Below, piece after piece: positions 49,803-57,911 of a stretch of DNA of 64,000 nucleotides. The notes beneath the pieces are model-generated. The model was given only the letters and a program-made list of their open reading frames with translations, did no database searches and was not told the DNA's origin. The DNA is taken from contig CATLAL010000014.1 in assembly GCA_949878425.1 (NCBI GenBank), forward strand, positions 1 to 64,000, given 5' to 3'. A program made the position numbers and the translations under genes. Source of the DNA: an uncultured Oscillospiraceae bacterium. GTDB taxonomy: Bacteria; Bacillota; Clostridia; Oscillospirales; Oscillospiraceae. Positions within the stretch are counted from its first letter, which is position 1. Each line of letters starts with the position of its first letter.

Positions 49803-50237
49803 ATGGAAATGTCCAAGCAGGAGTACCAGAAGTTTGTTCAGGCCCGGGCCAAGAGCTCCCCTATTGTAAAAGACTGCGTCCTGGCCTTCGCCATCGGCGG
49901 CGGCATCTGCGTGGTGGGCCAGCTCATTATGGACGGCTTTACCGCCCTGGGCCTGGAGCGGACCGACGCCGGCACCGCCACCTCCATTTCTCTGGTGTTC
50001 CTCTCCGCCCTGCTGACGGGGCTGAACCTGTACAACAAGCTGGCCCGCTACGGCGGCGCAGGGACCCTGGTGCCCATCACCGGCTTCGCCAACGCCGTGG
50101 TCTCCCCGGCCATCGACTTTAAGAGCGAGGGGTTCATCACCGGCATGGCCTCCAAGATGTTCACCGTGGCGGGGCCGGTGATCGTCTTTGGCGTCACGGC
50201 CAGCGTGCTCTACGGAATCGTCCTCATGCTGCTGTAG
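49803..50237 (+). CDS. spoVAC: Stage V sporulation protein AC
   Basis: The 144 residues are a small membrane protein with about four helices: VLAFAIGGGICVVGQLI, ATSISLVFLSALLTGLNLY, TLVPITGFANAVVSPAIDF and GPVIVFGVTASVLYGIVLML, with the motif EYQKFVQARAKSSPIVKDC. SpoVAC belongs to the channel that moves calcium-dipicolinate into the forespore. AAGGAGG lies 9 bases before this ATG. The sigma-G-type promoter supports a late forespore role. spoVAD and spoVAE normally follow in one operon but here a terminator and yhaM do, so this copy is isolated. Confidence 0.92.
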   Translation: MEMSKQEYQKFVQARAKSSPIVKDCVLAFAIGGGICVVGQLIMDGFTALGLERTDAGTATSISLVFLSALLTGLNLYNKLARYGGAGTLVPITGFANAVVSPAIDFKSEGFITGMASKMFTVAGPVIVFGVTASVLYGIVLMLL

Positions 50238-50239
50238 CG

Positions 50240-50275
50240 GAAAGAGGCGGCGGTCCTTTGACCGCCGCCTCTTTC
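50240..50275 (+). terminator. Terminator of spoVAC
   Basis: A perfect 16-bp stem, GAAAGAGGCGGCGGTC and its complement ending CTCTTTC, loop CTTT, 3 bases after the stop. Confidence 0.85.
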
Positions 50276-50283
50276 GAATGTTC

Positions 50284-50312
50284 TCGACAAGCCCCCCCGG
50301 GTGTGGTACAAT
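50284..50312 (+). promoter_or_regulatory. Sigma-A promoter of yhaM
   Basis: TCGACA (50284-50289), 17 bp, TACAAT (50307-50312). Confidence 0.6.
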
Positions 50313-50371
50313 AGGAGCGATTCACCGCGCCGCCCGAAGGGCCAGGGCGCGGAGCCTGGAAGGAGATTGCC

Positions 50372-51319
50372 ATGGAGTACAACAAACCGATTGCCGAATT
50401 TGCCCCCGGGGACGAGATCGAGGGCTTTTACATCCTGAAAACCGCAGTGTCGAAGGTCTCCAACAGCGGCAGGCCCTTCCTCAGCGCCGTGGTCTCCGAC
50501 CGGACAGGCGCCATTGACGCCAAGGTGTGGGACTACAGCGGCCCCATCTCCACCCGGGACGAGGGCTCGGTGGTGAAGCTGCGGGGGAGCGTGTCCGAGT
50601 TCCGGGGTGCCCTCCAGCTGATCATCGGCCGGCTGCGCACGGCCCAGGAGGGGGACCGCTACGACCTGGGCGTCCTGGTGCCGGTAGCCCCCCTGGACGC
50701 GGACGCCGCCTACAAAGAGCTTACGGACTTTGTCGCCTCCCTCTCCGACCCGGACTACGAGGCCCTCTGCCAAAAAATGCTGGAGCGGTACGGCCAGCGC
50801 TTCCGGGACATCCCCGCCGGGAAGAGCATGCACCACAGCTTTGTCCACGGCCTGCTCATGCACACCCTCCAGATGCTGCGGATCGCCGACTGTCTGGCCG
50901 GGCTTTACTCCTCCGTGGTGAACCGGGACCTGCTGGTGGCGGGCACGCTCCTCCACGACTTTGCCAAGTGCGACGAATTTGTCACCAGCGCCCTGGGGCT
51001 TGTGACGGAGTACTCCGTAAAAGGCCAGCTGCTGGGCCACCTGGTGATGGGAGCCCAGGCGGCGGCGGAGGCCGCCGGAGAGCTGGGGATTCCGGAGGAG
51101 AAGTCCGTCCTGCTCCAGCACCTGCTCCTCAGCCACCACGGCGAGCCGGAGTTCGGCGCGGCGGTGCGTCCCATGTGCGCGGAGGGAGAGCTGCTCAGCC
51201 TCATCGACCAGATCGACAGCCGCATGGAGATCTACCGGGAGGCCCTGGAGTCCACCGCCCCCGGCAGCTTCAGCAAGCGGGTCTTTGCTCTGGATAAAAA
51301 GGTGTTTCGCCACCAGTAG
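50372..51319 (+). CDS. yhaM: 3'-5' exoribonuclease YhaM-like (OB-fold plus HD domain)
   Basis: The 315 residues have an N-terminal OB-fold (GFYILKTAVSKVSNSGRPFLSAVVSD... AKVWDYSG) and a C-terminal HD phosphohydrolase domain with HHSFVHGLLMHTLQM, AGTLLHDFAKCDE and LLLSHHG. This two-domain layout and length match YhaM/CbfI, which degrades RNA and single-stranded DNA from the 3' end. AGGAG lies 7 bases before the ATG. It is monocistronic. Element E starts 21 bases after its stop. Confidence 0.93.
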   Translation: MEYNKPIAEFAPGDEIEGFYILKTAVSKVSNSGRPFLSAVVSDRTGAIDAKVWDYSGPISTRDEGSVVKLRGSVSEFRGALQLIIGRLRTAQEGDRYDLGVLVPVAPLDADAAYKELTDFVASLSDPDYEALCQKMLERYGQRFRDIPAGKSMHHSFVHGLLMHTLQMLRIADCLAGLYSSVVNRDLLVAGTLLHDFAKCDEFVTSALGLVTEYSVKGQLLGHLVMGAQAAAEAAGELGIPEEKSVLLQHLLLSHHGEPEFGAAVRPMCAEGELLSLIDQIDSRMEIYREALESTAPGSFSKRVFALDKKVFRHQ

Positions 51320-51340
51320 AGGGGAGTTTCTCTTCTCGGG

Positions 51341-51924
51341 AGTGCCTATCTACTTGGTAGTTCCGGGGCCTGTGGGCCCCGGAACCCAGGGCGGGGGCTA
51401 CGCGCCCCCCGTCCCCTGCTGTTTTACGAGGGGATTTCACGCAGATTGGGTGGAAAGGAAGAGTCTTGGGTGCCCCGTGAACTACCCGCTTCCTACCGAT
51501 AGAGCGACATCCCCCTACTTCGCCTGCCGGCCCACGAAGGGGTAGAGCCATCTCCGTCGACGCAGACGGGAGATGGTTCTACCCCTTTAAAAATGCAGTT
51601 CCGGTTACAGGCCGGCGGAGGGTCCACCCCTTCCTTTGGGCCATCATTGGGCTTCGCCCAACGACAGGCCCGGCGGTTTTCAACCGCCTATGGCCGGCAG
51701 GCGGAGCGAGACGAACGCCAAGGTCACAGAAGGGCGAGATTGTCTCAGTGGCTGAGAAGCTGAGGGCCTATCCCGGACTCCCGTAAAGCAAGGGGGTCTG
51801 GACCGTAGGTCCAGCGGCGCTTTGGTTCCTTTGCCGCTGCTGGCAAAGGAACCCGCGCCGGGGCGCGGAATATCCCCGGGGGTCCGGGGGCAAAGCCCCC
51901 GGTGCTATCGAGTAGATAGGCACT
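51341..51924 (+). repeat. Element E, complete copy 5 (584 bp)
   Basis: The ends AGTGCCTATCTACTTGGTAG and CTATCGAGTAGATAGGCACT are inverted copies. Inside, in reverse order to the copies at 32428 and 39638, are CTACCGATAGAGCGACATCC, CAGGCGGAGCGAGACGAACG, CCAAGGTCACAGAAGG, GGACCGTAGGTCC and CCGCGCCGGGGCGCGG. No gene is accepted in this stretch; the translated frames are not conserved in phase. Confidence 0.8.
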
Positions 51925-51926
51925 CG

Positions 51927-51959
51927 CAGGGCCAGGGGGCGCACAGCCTCCTGGCCCTG
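51927..51959 (-). terminator. Terminator after the YcdB/SLH gene
   Basis: CAGGGCCAGG/CCTGGCCCTG stem with a 13-base loop, 30 bases past the minus-strand stop at 51989. Confidence 0.6.
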
Positions 51960-51988
51960 TAAGCAGGTAAGCGCTTTTCAGCCGGGGG

Positions 51989-53494
51989 CTACTTCCCCTG
52001 CCGGCTCATATAGTTGTAGAGCATGACGGCGGCCTCGGCCCGGGTGGCGGTGCGGCCGGCGGCGAAGTCGCCCTCCCCGCTGACAACGCCCAGCCCCTGG
52101 GCCAGGGCGGCGTACCCCAGGAGTCTCTCGGGAATCTCCTCCCGGTCCCCAAAGGAGCAGATGAAGATCCCCTGGAGGCTGGCCACGCCGTCGTACCCGG
52201 CGCAGTGCAGCAGCAGCTCCACCGTCTCCCCCCGGGTCAGCTCCCGGTCCTCCTCCCGCTGGGCCGGGGTCAGGATGCCCATGCCGTAGGCGTAGCGGTA
52301 GAGGTCGTCCGCCTCCTCCGTCTCCGGGCTGTAGCGGTAGCCGTCCGTGCTGGCCAGCAGCGCCACCAGATCCAGCTGGGTCAGGGCCTTCCTGGGCTGG
52401 CAGGACGCCTGGGCCCAGCCGATGCCGTATTGAGCCAGGGCCTCGATCTGGGCTCTGGCCCAGTGGCCCTCCAGGTCGTCGTAGGTCAGGCCGCTGTCCT
52501 CCTGGCCGCCGTTCCGGCAGACAATCTCGCCGGTCTTGGCGTCTACGCCCCAGGCCCCGCTCTCCTCCTCCAGGGCGTAGGACAGCTTCAGGGCGAAGAA
52601 GTAGGCGTGCCCCAGCTCCTGGAGGTAGGGCGACTCCGCGAAGGAGGCGTCCAGCTTCACCGGGACGTAGCGGTAGGCCAGGGCCACGTCGTAGTGGCCG
52701 AGCCAGACGTCCAGGGCCTGGGCCCGGTTCAGGATTCCCTCCGGGTTGTCAAAGACCACGTCCTCGGTCCAGTACCGCTCCAGGGTGCTGATGGAGCCGT
52801 CCGTCACGTCCACGGAGACCCGCAGGCTGTTTTCCGGCAGGAAGTAGCCGTTGGCCTGCCGGACGTAGGTGAAGCCGTGGGAGGCCCGATAGCTCTCAGG
52901 AGTCCAGGGGGTGCTGTCGTAGAGGGCGCAGTCGGCCAGCTCGTCGCCCCACAGCTCCGCCAGGAAGGCCTCCGCGATCTCCCCGGCCTCCTCCTGGCCC
53001 ACAGCGGCGGTCCGCTCCTCCGCGTAGGGGGCGGAGGTGTAGACGCTCAGCAGCGCGCCGGTCCTGCCGTCACAGGAGACGGTCCGCCGCCAGAAGCCGT
53101 CGTCGTCCCGGCGGGTGTAGAGGAGGGAAACCGTGACGTCGTCGGTCTCCCGGTCCAGGGAGTAGCTGGCGGAGGTCAGGGCGTACCTGTCCAGGCCCAG
53201 CTGGGTGATCTCCCGCAGAGCCTTGTCCAGGGCCTCCTTGGAGAGGACCCCCTCCAGCTTGGCCACGCCCTCCAGCTCCGCCTGGCTGAGGCCCCTGTCC
53301 TCCTCGGCCCCCTCCGCGGGGGCCTGGGCAGCGCTGTCAAAAGCCACGCCGTTTTCGCCGCCGGCGGCGTAGTTTTTGGACACCTCCTTATAGAGCTCTG
53401 TGAGGTTCACCAGAGCGCCGGTCTGGGCGTCCACATAGTACGCGTCACCGGACTCTGGCAGGTAGCGGAGGACGGCCCGGCTGCCCTCCAGCAC
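51989..53494 (-). pseudogene. C-terminal part of a frameshifted YcdB/YcdC-repeat and SLH-domain protein
   Basis: The 501-residue frame continues the protein coded at 53524-54171 in a shifted frame. It contains a second YcdB-like unit (ALREITQLGLDRYALTSASY, VSLLYTRRDDDGFWRRTVSCD), another propeptide-like part (SLRVSVDVTDGSISTLERYW) and S-layer homology segments at the C-terminus (LEGHWARAQIEALAQYGIGW; QLDLVALLA; GRTATRAEAAVMLYNYMSRQ). The SLH part would bind the wall. The frame is open upstream of its first Met (KGRAGSLLKDTLSLRLEYVL), so the Met at 53494 is internal and there is no ribosome site. I treat it as the back half of one broken gene. Confidence 0.75.
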
Positions 53495-53523
53495 GTACTC
53501 CAGCCGCAGGGAGAGGGTGTCCT

Positions 53524-54171
53524 TCAGGAGGCTGCCGGCGCGGCCTTTGTCCGCGGAGGGCCGCTGGAGGGCACGCCGCCCACGGTGGTCTGCTCCAGGC
53601 TGTCCCGGCAGAAGCGGACCACCTTCCCGTCGCCGGCGCGGACGGAGAGGGAGAAGGTCAGAGGGGAGTCCAGGCCGTTGAGGCGGATCTGGCCGCTGAA
53701 GCGGTAGCTGGACATGTTCAGCCGCCCGGCGGACCGCTCCGCGAAGGAGGCGGTCTCCAGGGGGGCGTCCAGGACCTTTTTCAGGAAGGCCTCCCCCCGG
53801 GCCTGGGCCTCCTCCTGGCTCAGAGCGGGAAAGACGGGCAGGACGCCTCCGCCCTCCACAGAGGGGACCGCCGTGGAGCCGTTCTCGTAGAGGTAGTAGC
53901 TGAGGACCTTGCCCTCCTCAGTGGCCAGCACCTCGATGCGGTCCTCCTCCCGGCTCCAGCTCAGGCTCCACACAGGGGTCAGCTCCTGCTCCTGCAGCTC
54001 GCCGTAGAACTCCTCGTACTCGTCCCCAATGCCGAGGACGGCCTTGACCTTTGCCGTCACCCCGGCCAGCCGCTGGTCTGCGGTCTCCTCCGCGGCGGCG
54101 GCGGGGACCGCCAGCGTCAGCAGCAGCGCCGCCGACAAAACAAAGCTGAAAAATTTTTTCATTCTGCGCAC
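53524..54171 (-). pseudogene. N-terminal part of the frameshifted YcdB/SLH surface protein
   Basis: The 215-residue frame starts MRRMKKFFSFVLSAALLLTL with a Sec signal ending AVPAAAA, and a first YcdB-type domain (VWSLSWSREEDRIEVLATEE, FLKKVLDAPLETASF, YRFSGQIRLNGLDSPLTFS). It then runs out of frame near 53558-53562, where CCC stands and CCCC would join VPSSGP to SADKGRAGSLL of the downstream frame. GGAGGTG precedes the start. Together the halves would make a protein of about 727 residues. It may be a true mutation, phase variation in a C-run, or an assembly error. Confidence 0.78.
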
Positions 54172-54298
54172 CTCCTGTATTTTTTGGCTCTCTTATCCGT
54201 TAAGACGCGCGGGGAGGGAAAAAGTTCCCTCCTCCAAAAAAAATTTCCGCGCCGGCCATCGGCCTTGCGTCCAGGAGCAGAATGTGGTAGGATATCCC

Positions 54299-54347
54299 CG
54301 ATATAGTGACCACAGTTGAAAAGCGGTAAAGCTTAGGGCCGGCCCAC
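54299..54347 (+). repeat. Element C, left-end fragment (copy 3)
   Basis: CGATATAGTGACCACAGTTG, then AAGCGGTAAAGCTTAGGGCC, matches the left end of the copies at 7471 and 49540. It is cut off where the element at 54348 begins. Confidence 0.55.
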
Positions 54348-54513
54348 TAGGCGCTGTTTGAACAATGGGAATATGCCCAGGAGTGAGGGATTTTTTCGCC
54401 AGACGAAGCCGATTTGACGCAGGAACACTGGATGTATTGCAAGGAAAATTGGCAATGCATGGCGGGAACAGACCTGCCGTTTGGGCATGCTGACATTTTT
54501 CAAACAGGCCCTA
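54348..54513 (+). repeat. Diverged element of the B type, copy 3 (166 bp)
   Basis: TAGGCGCTGTTTGAACAATG with ATATGCCCA at the left is mirrored by TGGGCATGCTGACATTTTTC with AAACAGGCCCTA at the right. The interior GAGGGATT..GCC..CGCAGGAACACTGGATGTATTGCAAG follows the same plan as the copies at 5002 and 21691. Confidence 0.5.
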
Positions 54514-54517
54514 TATA
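54490..54517 (+). promoter_or_regulatory. Possible promoter of the SWIM-MoxR-VWA operon
   Basis: CTGACA (54490-54495), 16 bp, TATATA (54512-54517). The -35 lies inside the right end of the repeat element, so the element may have supplied the promoter. Confidence 0.4.
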
Positions 54518-54539
54518 TGACAGGAGGGAGTCCACCCAC

Positions 54540-55973
54540 ATGGAACTGACGGAACAATTCATTCTGCTCCAGGCCCCCAACCCGGCGGCGGCGGAAAACG
54601 GGAGGAAGCTCTCGAAAAAGGGGGCCTTCTCCGGCCGCTGCCGGACGGAGGACGGCACGCTGTACTGGGCCGACTGCGCCGGCAGCGGAAAGACGCCCTA
54701 CCGCGTGTCCGCGGACTGGAGCGGGGACGGCGCGCCGGTGTGCCGCTGCTCCTGCCCCAGCCGGCAATTCCCCTGCAAGCACGCTCTGGGCCTCCTCTTC
54801 GAGATTCTGGCCGGTCGTCCCTTTCAGACGGCGGATATGCCCCAGGACCTGGCGGAGAAGCGGGCCAGGCAGGCCGCCCGGGCCGCCAAGAGGGAGGCCG
54901 CGCCGCCCAAGGAGAGAAAGCCCAACGCCGCGGCCCAAAGGAAAAAGCTGACCAAGCAGCTGGAGGGGCTGGACCTGGCGGAGAAGCTGGCGGAGGACCT
55001 GCTCTCCTCCGGCCTGGGGACCCTGGCGGGCAGCTCCGCCCAGACCTATGAGAAGCTGGCCAAGGATCTGGGCAGCTGCTACCTCACCGGGCCCCAGACC
55101 GCCCTCACCCGCATCGCCCTCACGGTGCGTACGGTCCAGAGCGCCCCGGACCAGGCGGAGGCCGCCTACGAAGAGGCGCTGCGGATTCTCATCGCCCTGC
55201 GGGCCACGATAAAGAAGTCCCGGGTCCTCCTGACGGAGAAGCTGGAGTCGGGAAATTTCTCCGCCGGGGACTCCGCCCTCTATGAGGCCCTGGGCGGCGT
55301 CTGGCGGCTGGAGGAGCTGAAGGCCATCGGCTCCTACCGGGAGAACGCCCGTCTGGTGCAGCTGTCCTTTGACGTGGCGGTGGACCAGGCGAAACGGGAA
55401 TACGTGGAGCGGGGCTGGTGGCTGGACCTGGACGGCGGCGAGATCTTCCAGACCCGCAATCTGCGTCCCCTGAAGGCCCTCAAGTACGTCCGGGGGGAGG
55501 ACAGCCGTTTTGACCTGGTGGAGACGCCCACGCTGTATCTCTACCCCGGTGAGGGGGACCGCCGCGTCCGCTGGGAGACCTGCTCCTCCCGCCCCGTCAC
55601 CCCGGAGGAGCACTCCGCCCTGCCCCGGCTGGCCCAGCCGGGCCTGGCCCCGGCGGTGAAGCGGGCCAAGGGGCAGATCAAAAACACCCTGGCGGACAAG
55701 TTCCTCTCCGCCCTGGTCCCCATCGGCCGGGTGGGCCGGATTGGCGGTGAGTTCGTTCTGGAGGACCCGGCGGGAGACCGCATCGTTCTGCGGGACCGGG
55801 CGGAGGAGGGGGCGAACCGCGCCGCCTGCTCCCGGCTGGCGCTCCTGCCGGGGGAGATCCCCCTGGGCAGCGCCCTCTTCGGCCTGATGTTCTACGACGG
55901 CCGGGACCGCTCCCTGTGCCTGCACCCCTACAGCGTCGTCACGCCGGCGGAGATCATCCGGCTGCACTATTAA
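54540..55973 (+). CDS. SWIM zinc-finger protein (YehQ-like)
   Basis: The 477 residues have a SWIM finger near residue 65 (CRCSCPSRQFPCKHALGLLF, CxC...CxH), a basic, Ala/Lys-rich linker (KRARQAARAAKREAAPPKERK) and a long helical region with no further motif. GGAGGG lies 8 bases before this ATG; the frame to 54414 is rejected. SWIM fingers bind DNA or proteins. It opens a five-gene operon with HEAT-like, MoxR, DUF5682 and VWA proteins; the same partner set, with a SWIM protein (YehQ), is found in E. coli yehLMPQ. I infer it as a substrate-binding or regulatory part of the MoxR complex. Confidence 0.85.
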   Translation: MELTEQFILLQAPNPAAAENGRKLSKKGAFSGRCRTEDGTLYWADCAGSGKTPYRVSADWSGDGAPVCRCSCPSRQFPCKHALGLLFEILAGRPFQTADMPQDLAEKRARQAARAAKREAAPPKERKPNAAAQRKKLTKQLEGLDLAEKLAEDLLSSGLGTLAGSSAQTYEKLAKDLGSCYLTGPQTALTRIALTVRTVQSAPDQAEAAYEEALRILIALRATIKKSRVLLTEKLESGNFSAGDSALYEALGGVWRLEELKAIGSYRENARLVQLSFDVAVDQAKREYVERGWWLDLDGGEIFQTRNLRPLKALKYVRGEDSRFDLVETPTLYLYPGEGDRRVRWETCSSRPVTPEEHSALPRLAQPGLAPAVKRAKGQIKNTLADKFLSALVPIGRVGRIGGEFVLEDPAGDRIVLRDRAEEGANRAACSRLALLPGEIPLGSALFGLMFYDGRDRSLCLHPYSVVTPAEIIRLHY

Positions 55974-55985
55974 GGAGGCGCTGAC

Positions 55986-57875
55986 ATGAATCTACAACCT
56001 CTCTACGATGTGAAGGAGCGGCTGGAGTACGCCGCCGTAGCCGGCACGGGCCTGGTGGGGGAGGACTTCCGCCTCCGGCGGGCCCTGGAGGCCCTGACGC
56101 CCCTGGCGGGAGCCAGCCCGGTGCTGGCGAAGATCGCCGCCGGCCTGGAGAAGCTCCTGGCCGCCCCAGCGGAGGGGCGCTCCAGCGCGCTGCTGGACCT
56201 GCTGGCCCTGGTGGACGCGGTGGCGTACACCCAGGCTAAAACCGGGGCGGAGGGGGAGCTGGAACCCCTGCCCCAGGGCGGCGGGACCTGCCGGCAGATC
56301 CCCTGGAGCCAGCTGCAGCCCCTGCTCAACGCTCTCACCACCACCGGCGGCGGGCGGTTGGAGCTGATCGAGTCCGTCTGGGAGAGCCACCCGGAGTTTT
56401 TCTCCGACTTCCGGGTGCTGCCCGCCGTTGTCAGCGGCCTGGGGGACAGCTACGGGGAGATTGCCGAGCGTAATGCCAAAATCCTCCGCTCCCTGGGGCC
56501 CGCGGCGCTCCCCCTCCTGAAGCGGGACTTCGACCCCGCGGGAAAGCGGGACATGGTCCGCCGGGTGGAGGTAATCGCCGCCCTGGAGGGGGCCGGGGCC
56601 ACGCCCTGGCTCCGGGAGGTCCTGTCCCAGGCCAAAAAGGACGTGCGGGCGGCGGTGATAAGCGCTCTGGGCGGAGACGGGGCCAACACGGCGCTGCTGC
56701 TGGAGCTGGCGGGAAGCGAACGGGGCAAAAACCGGGAAGCCGCCCTGGGGGCCCTGGCCAGGCAGGAGGGCGAGAGCGTCCGGGCCTTCTGGACCGGGGA
56801 GCTGGCGAAAAACAGCACCTCAGCGGACTTCCTGGAGTCCTCCGAGACCCTCTGGGCCTCGGACCTGGCCGCCGCGGGTCTGGGCCAGCGGCTGGCGAAG
56901 CTGGAGGAGGCCCTGGACGCGGGGCAGGAGAAGGTCTCAAGGGAGGACCAGGAGGACCTGGAGCGCTGGCTCCGGGCCGCCCGGGGGAAGAGCTCCCCGG
57001 CCATGCTGGAGCTGTGGCGGTGGGCGGACGGACGCCTGGAGCGGTTCGGCCGCCTGAAAAACCACATCAGCCAGCCCTATCCCCTGGCGGGCCAGCTCTC
57101 GGAGTGCCTGCTGCGGGGCATCTGCGAGACCGGGGCCGCACCTCTGGCCGCTTTGGCGGAGGAGCTCCACGGGAGGGACCCGAAGCGGGCGGTCTACCTG
57201 CCCCACGCCTTCGCCGCGGCGTCGCTGACCCGGCCGGCCTCGGAGGTGTACGGCCAGTTCTCCCCCTACCTGCTGACCAAGAAGCCCCTCCTGGACAGCG
57301 GCGCAAAGCGCAGCTGCCACGAGGCCATGCTGGCCATCCTGCTCCGGCTGCGCCAGGGCCTGGCCGGCCCCCTGGACCGGCGGTGGGCGCTCCGGCTGCT
57401 GGAGGCGGCCTGGCGGGACCTGCCCGGCAAGCAGACCTGGTACCCCTCCTTCCCCGGCGGCGCGCCCCTGGGGTCCTTCGAGGCCACCCTCACCGGCCTG
57501 ATGGACCCGGCGGACCCGGAGCACTGCCGGGCCCTGTCCGCCTACTTCCGCCGGCGCATGGTGGAGGCGGCGGACTGGTACACCTACGGCAGGCTGGTCC
57601 TCCGCTGCGGCGGAAGCCCCCGGGGGGCCCTGGAGGAGGCCCTGGGCAGGAGCGTCAAGACCTACTACCTCTACCACATCTGGGACTTCTGCGCCGAGGC
57701 GGCCCGGACGCTGCCGCCGGAGGAGACCGCCGCCATACTGGGGCTCTTCGCCCGGTCCAAGTGCGTGCGCAGGGAGGACGTGCCCCAGGCCCAGCGGGCC
57801 CTCCCCTGGACCGCAGAGCGGCTCCGGGCGGGGGAGCCCTTCCCGGAGTGGAACGACTGGTGGAAAATGCGGTAA
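55986..57875 (+). CDS. HEAT-repeat-like protein of the MoxR/VWA operon
   Basis: The 629 residues are almost all helical. The middle part (LLKRDFDPAGKRDMVRRVEV, ALEGAGATPWLREVLSQAKK, DVRAAVISALGGDGANTALL, KNREAALGALARQEG) reads as consecutive HEAT-type helical pairs, and the C-terminus (ADWYTYGRLVLRCGGSPRGA) is a separate helical domain. It has no catalytic motif and no signal peptide. It starts 12 bases after the SWIM gene stop (AAGGAGG upstream). Its position corresponds to the DUF5691-like proteins seen in related operons of other bacteria; I infer a scaffold. DUF membership is from memory and needs a profile search. Confidence 0.82.
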   Translation: MNLQPLYDVKERLEYAAVAGTGLVGEDFRLRRALEALTPLAGASPVLAKIAAGLEKLLAAPAEGRSSALLDLLALVDAVAYTQAKTGAEGELEPLPQGGGTCRQIPWSQLQPLLNALTTTGGGRLELIESVWESHPEFFSDFRVLPAVVSGLGDSYGEIAERNAKILRSLGPAALPLLKRDFDPAGKRDMVRRVEVIAALEGAGATPWLREVLSQAKKDVRAAVISALGGDGANTALLLELAGSERGKNREAALGALARQEGESVRAFWTGELAKNSTSADFLESSETLWASDLAAAGLGQRLAKLEEALDAGQEKVSREDQEDLERWLRAARGKSSPAMLELWRWADGRLERFGRLKNHISQPYPLAGQLSECLLRGICETGAAPLAALAEELHGRDPKRAVYLPHAFAAASLTRPASEVYGQFSPYLLTKKPLLDSGAKRSCHEAMLAILLRLRQGLAGPLDRRWALRLLEAAWRDLPGKQTWYPSFPGGAPLGSFEATLTGLMDPADPEHCRALSAYFRRRMVEAADWYTYGRLVLRCGGSPRGALEEALGRSVKTYYLYHIWDFCAEAARTLPPEETAAILGLFARSKCVRREDVPQAQRALPWTAERLRAGEPFPEWNDWWKMR

Positions 57876-57911
57876 TACTGTGAACATACGAGCAAAGGAG
57901 TGCGGAGCCAT

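Noticed and set aside
54333..55967. 544-residue minus-strand frame opposite the SWIM gene
   Set aside because: Low-complexity shadow; the plus strand has SWIM cysteines and a ribosome site.
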